DNA from: Isochrysis galbana
Lineage: Eukaryota > Haptophyta > Isochrysidales > Isochrysidaceae
DNA: 64,000 nucleotides
Direction of reading: 5' to 3'
Assembly: GCA_018136815.1 (NCBI GenBank)
Contig: JADDIW010000130.1
Location: forward strand, 20,610 to 84,609
Part shown: piece by piece, positions 63,217 to 64,000 of the stretch
How the letters are laid out: every line of letters starts with the position of its first letter
Position numbering within the stretch: position 1 is the first letter of the stretch
The notes under the pieces: model-generated
The model's input: the letters and a program-made list of their open reading frames with translations, nothing else
Databases searched by the model: none
Told to the model about the DNA's origin: nothing
Made by a program: the position numbers and the translations under genes

Positions 63217-64000
63217 GTGGCCAATACTGACCCCAAACCACTACACCTTCCGTCGTTCCATCCTGTAGCTTCGCTACAGGTTCGATTCAAGATTCACGCT
63301 GGAACTTATCACCGCGTCGGTGACAATAACTCGCCGGATGTGATTGAGTCGCTCAACGAGGACCAACGCAAGCTCCTCGAGGCAGCCAAGATCGACCCCG
63401 AGGGCCGTCTCTCGATGCCCCAACGTGAACAAGTTCGTCGTCTACTGGCCCGACGTATCGCTGCTTTCGCAATTGACCCGACTAACCCGAATCACACTCA
63501 CGTGATGGAGGTAGAGCTACCGCTCAACCCCGGAGCCGAAGCTCACCGTCACGCACCGTCTAGAGTTGGACGAGAGGGTGAGAAGATCATAGAGGACGAA
63601 GTTTGCAAGATGGAGTCCGCGGGCATCATTAGGAAATCAAATTCGTCGTGGGCCTCTCGAGTCGTGTTAGTCACTAAGAAGGATGGCTCCGTACGTTTCT
63701 GCGTAGATTATCGCGACGTCAACTCCAAGCTTCGTCTAGAGGACAGCCCTCTTCCCTCACGGTAGAAGCCATCGACCGATTGGTCGTCCGGTCAAGGCAA
63801 CCTCGATTCTCTATTCCTTTGCACCCTGGACCTGGCATCTGGTTTCTGGGGTATACCGATCAAAGAATCCGATAAACATATCACCGCGTTCACTACTCAT
63901 CGCGGCAAGTACGAGTTCAATTACTTGCCTTTCGGTGTTCAATCCGGTCCCTCGTATATGTGCCGCCTCATGGACGCCGTTCTCGGTGGGCTGGCATGGA
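63217..64000 (+). pseudogene. reverse transcriptase N-terminal part, with in-frame stop (cut by window end)
   Basis: From GTG 63217 the frame reads through to MESAGIIRKSNSSWASRVVL, TKKDGSVRFCVDYRDVN and LEDSPLP, the fingers region of Ty3/gypsy RT. A TAG at 63763-63765 interrupts it. The same frame resumes with LFLCTLDLASGFWGIPIKES, then THRGKYEFNYLPFGVQSGP and LMDAVLGG, up to 64000. Just around the stop another frame gives TVEAIDRL, the residues expected before the palm, so two small compensating indels near 63750 and 63785 may explain the stop. The catalytic YxDD lies beyond the window. Confidence 0.8.

Larger units (their letters stand above)
55138..64000 (+). mobile_element. Ty3/gypsy-type retrotransposon carrying a DNA methyltransferase-like domain (3' end outside window)
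   Basis: Order: leader, gag (split by an inserted repeat), Ser/Pro-rich plus methyltransferase-like ORF, retropepsin, reverse transcriptase start. The leader is repeated at 38100-38402. The reverse transcriptase ends at the window edge before the YxDD site, so RNase H, integrase and the 3' LTR are not seen. Protease before reverse transcriptase, and the RT sequence itself, support a Ty3/gypsy-like element. In-frame interruptions show this copy is probably inactive. Confidence 0.8.

Overview
The window is nuclear DNA of a eukaryotic alga. Evidence: GC-rich genes with short GT-AG introns (mostly 73-140 bp, several with long poly-C tracts before the acceptor), gametolysin (M11) proteases joined to hydroxyproline-type Pro-rich segments, a protein with a plastid-lumen type twin-arginine leader, and very long GA/CT microsatellites. 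The Cys-rich DGxCDDGG...GTDCADCGPR module and the multi-domain surface proteins fit a haptophyte or similar secondary-plastid alga, but the species is not proven. Nothing suggests prokaryotic, organellar or viral DNA as a whole.

Layout. 1-700: last two exons of an FF-domain (PRP40-like) gene. 1.5-2.7 kb: methyltransferase fragment and a repeat carrying a small membrane-protein ORF. 4.0-11.5 kb: protease gene 1 (M11 + 3 trypsin domains + Pro-rich). 11.9-13.1 kb: two-ORF repeat element. 13.4-14.25 kb: Cys-rich exon (minus) against a frameshifted cytochrome b561 fragment (plus). 15.0-18.8 kb: minus-strand single-pass surface protein. 18.8-20.1 kb: minisatellite split by a hAT-like element with a perfect 8-bp target duplication. 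20.45-20.94 kb: HNH-endonuclease-like gene. 22.7-31.3 kb: protease gene 2, a paralogue with 6 trypsin units. 31.4-34.9 kb: second two-ORF element, broken by a retroposon, then a DNA-methyltransferase-like retroelement fragment and a mariner transposase with its 3' terminal repeat. 36.2-36.8 kb: plastid-lumen candidate. 37.5-40.5 kb: retroelement relics. 42.4-44.4 kb: three-exon Ser/Thr kinase. 45.5-46.2 kb: satellite. 46.95-47.83 kb: retroposon with 18-bp target duplication. 48.5-51.85 kb: minus-strand gene of at least 12 exons joining an SHxW/HPDPxG (HET-like) N-terminal region to leucine-rich repeats. 51.9-53.2 kb: polypurine tract and a 20-bp tandem repeat. 55.1-64.0 kb: Ty3/gypsy-type retrotransposon, cut by the window end, whose ORF between gag and protease holds a DNA cytosine-methyltransferase-like domain; its gag is split by a second copy of the 1.8-kb repeat.

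Functionally, the two protease genes and the minus-strand modular protein look like cell-surface or extracellular-matrix products. The kinase, the HET-like/LRR protein and the FF-domain protein are intracellular. Roughly half the window is mobile or repeated DNA, and several elements are nested, so their order of insertion can be read. The most unusual items are the protease polyproteins with near-identical 335-residue units and the methyltransferase-bearing retrotransposon.
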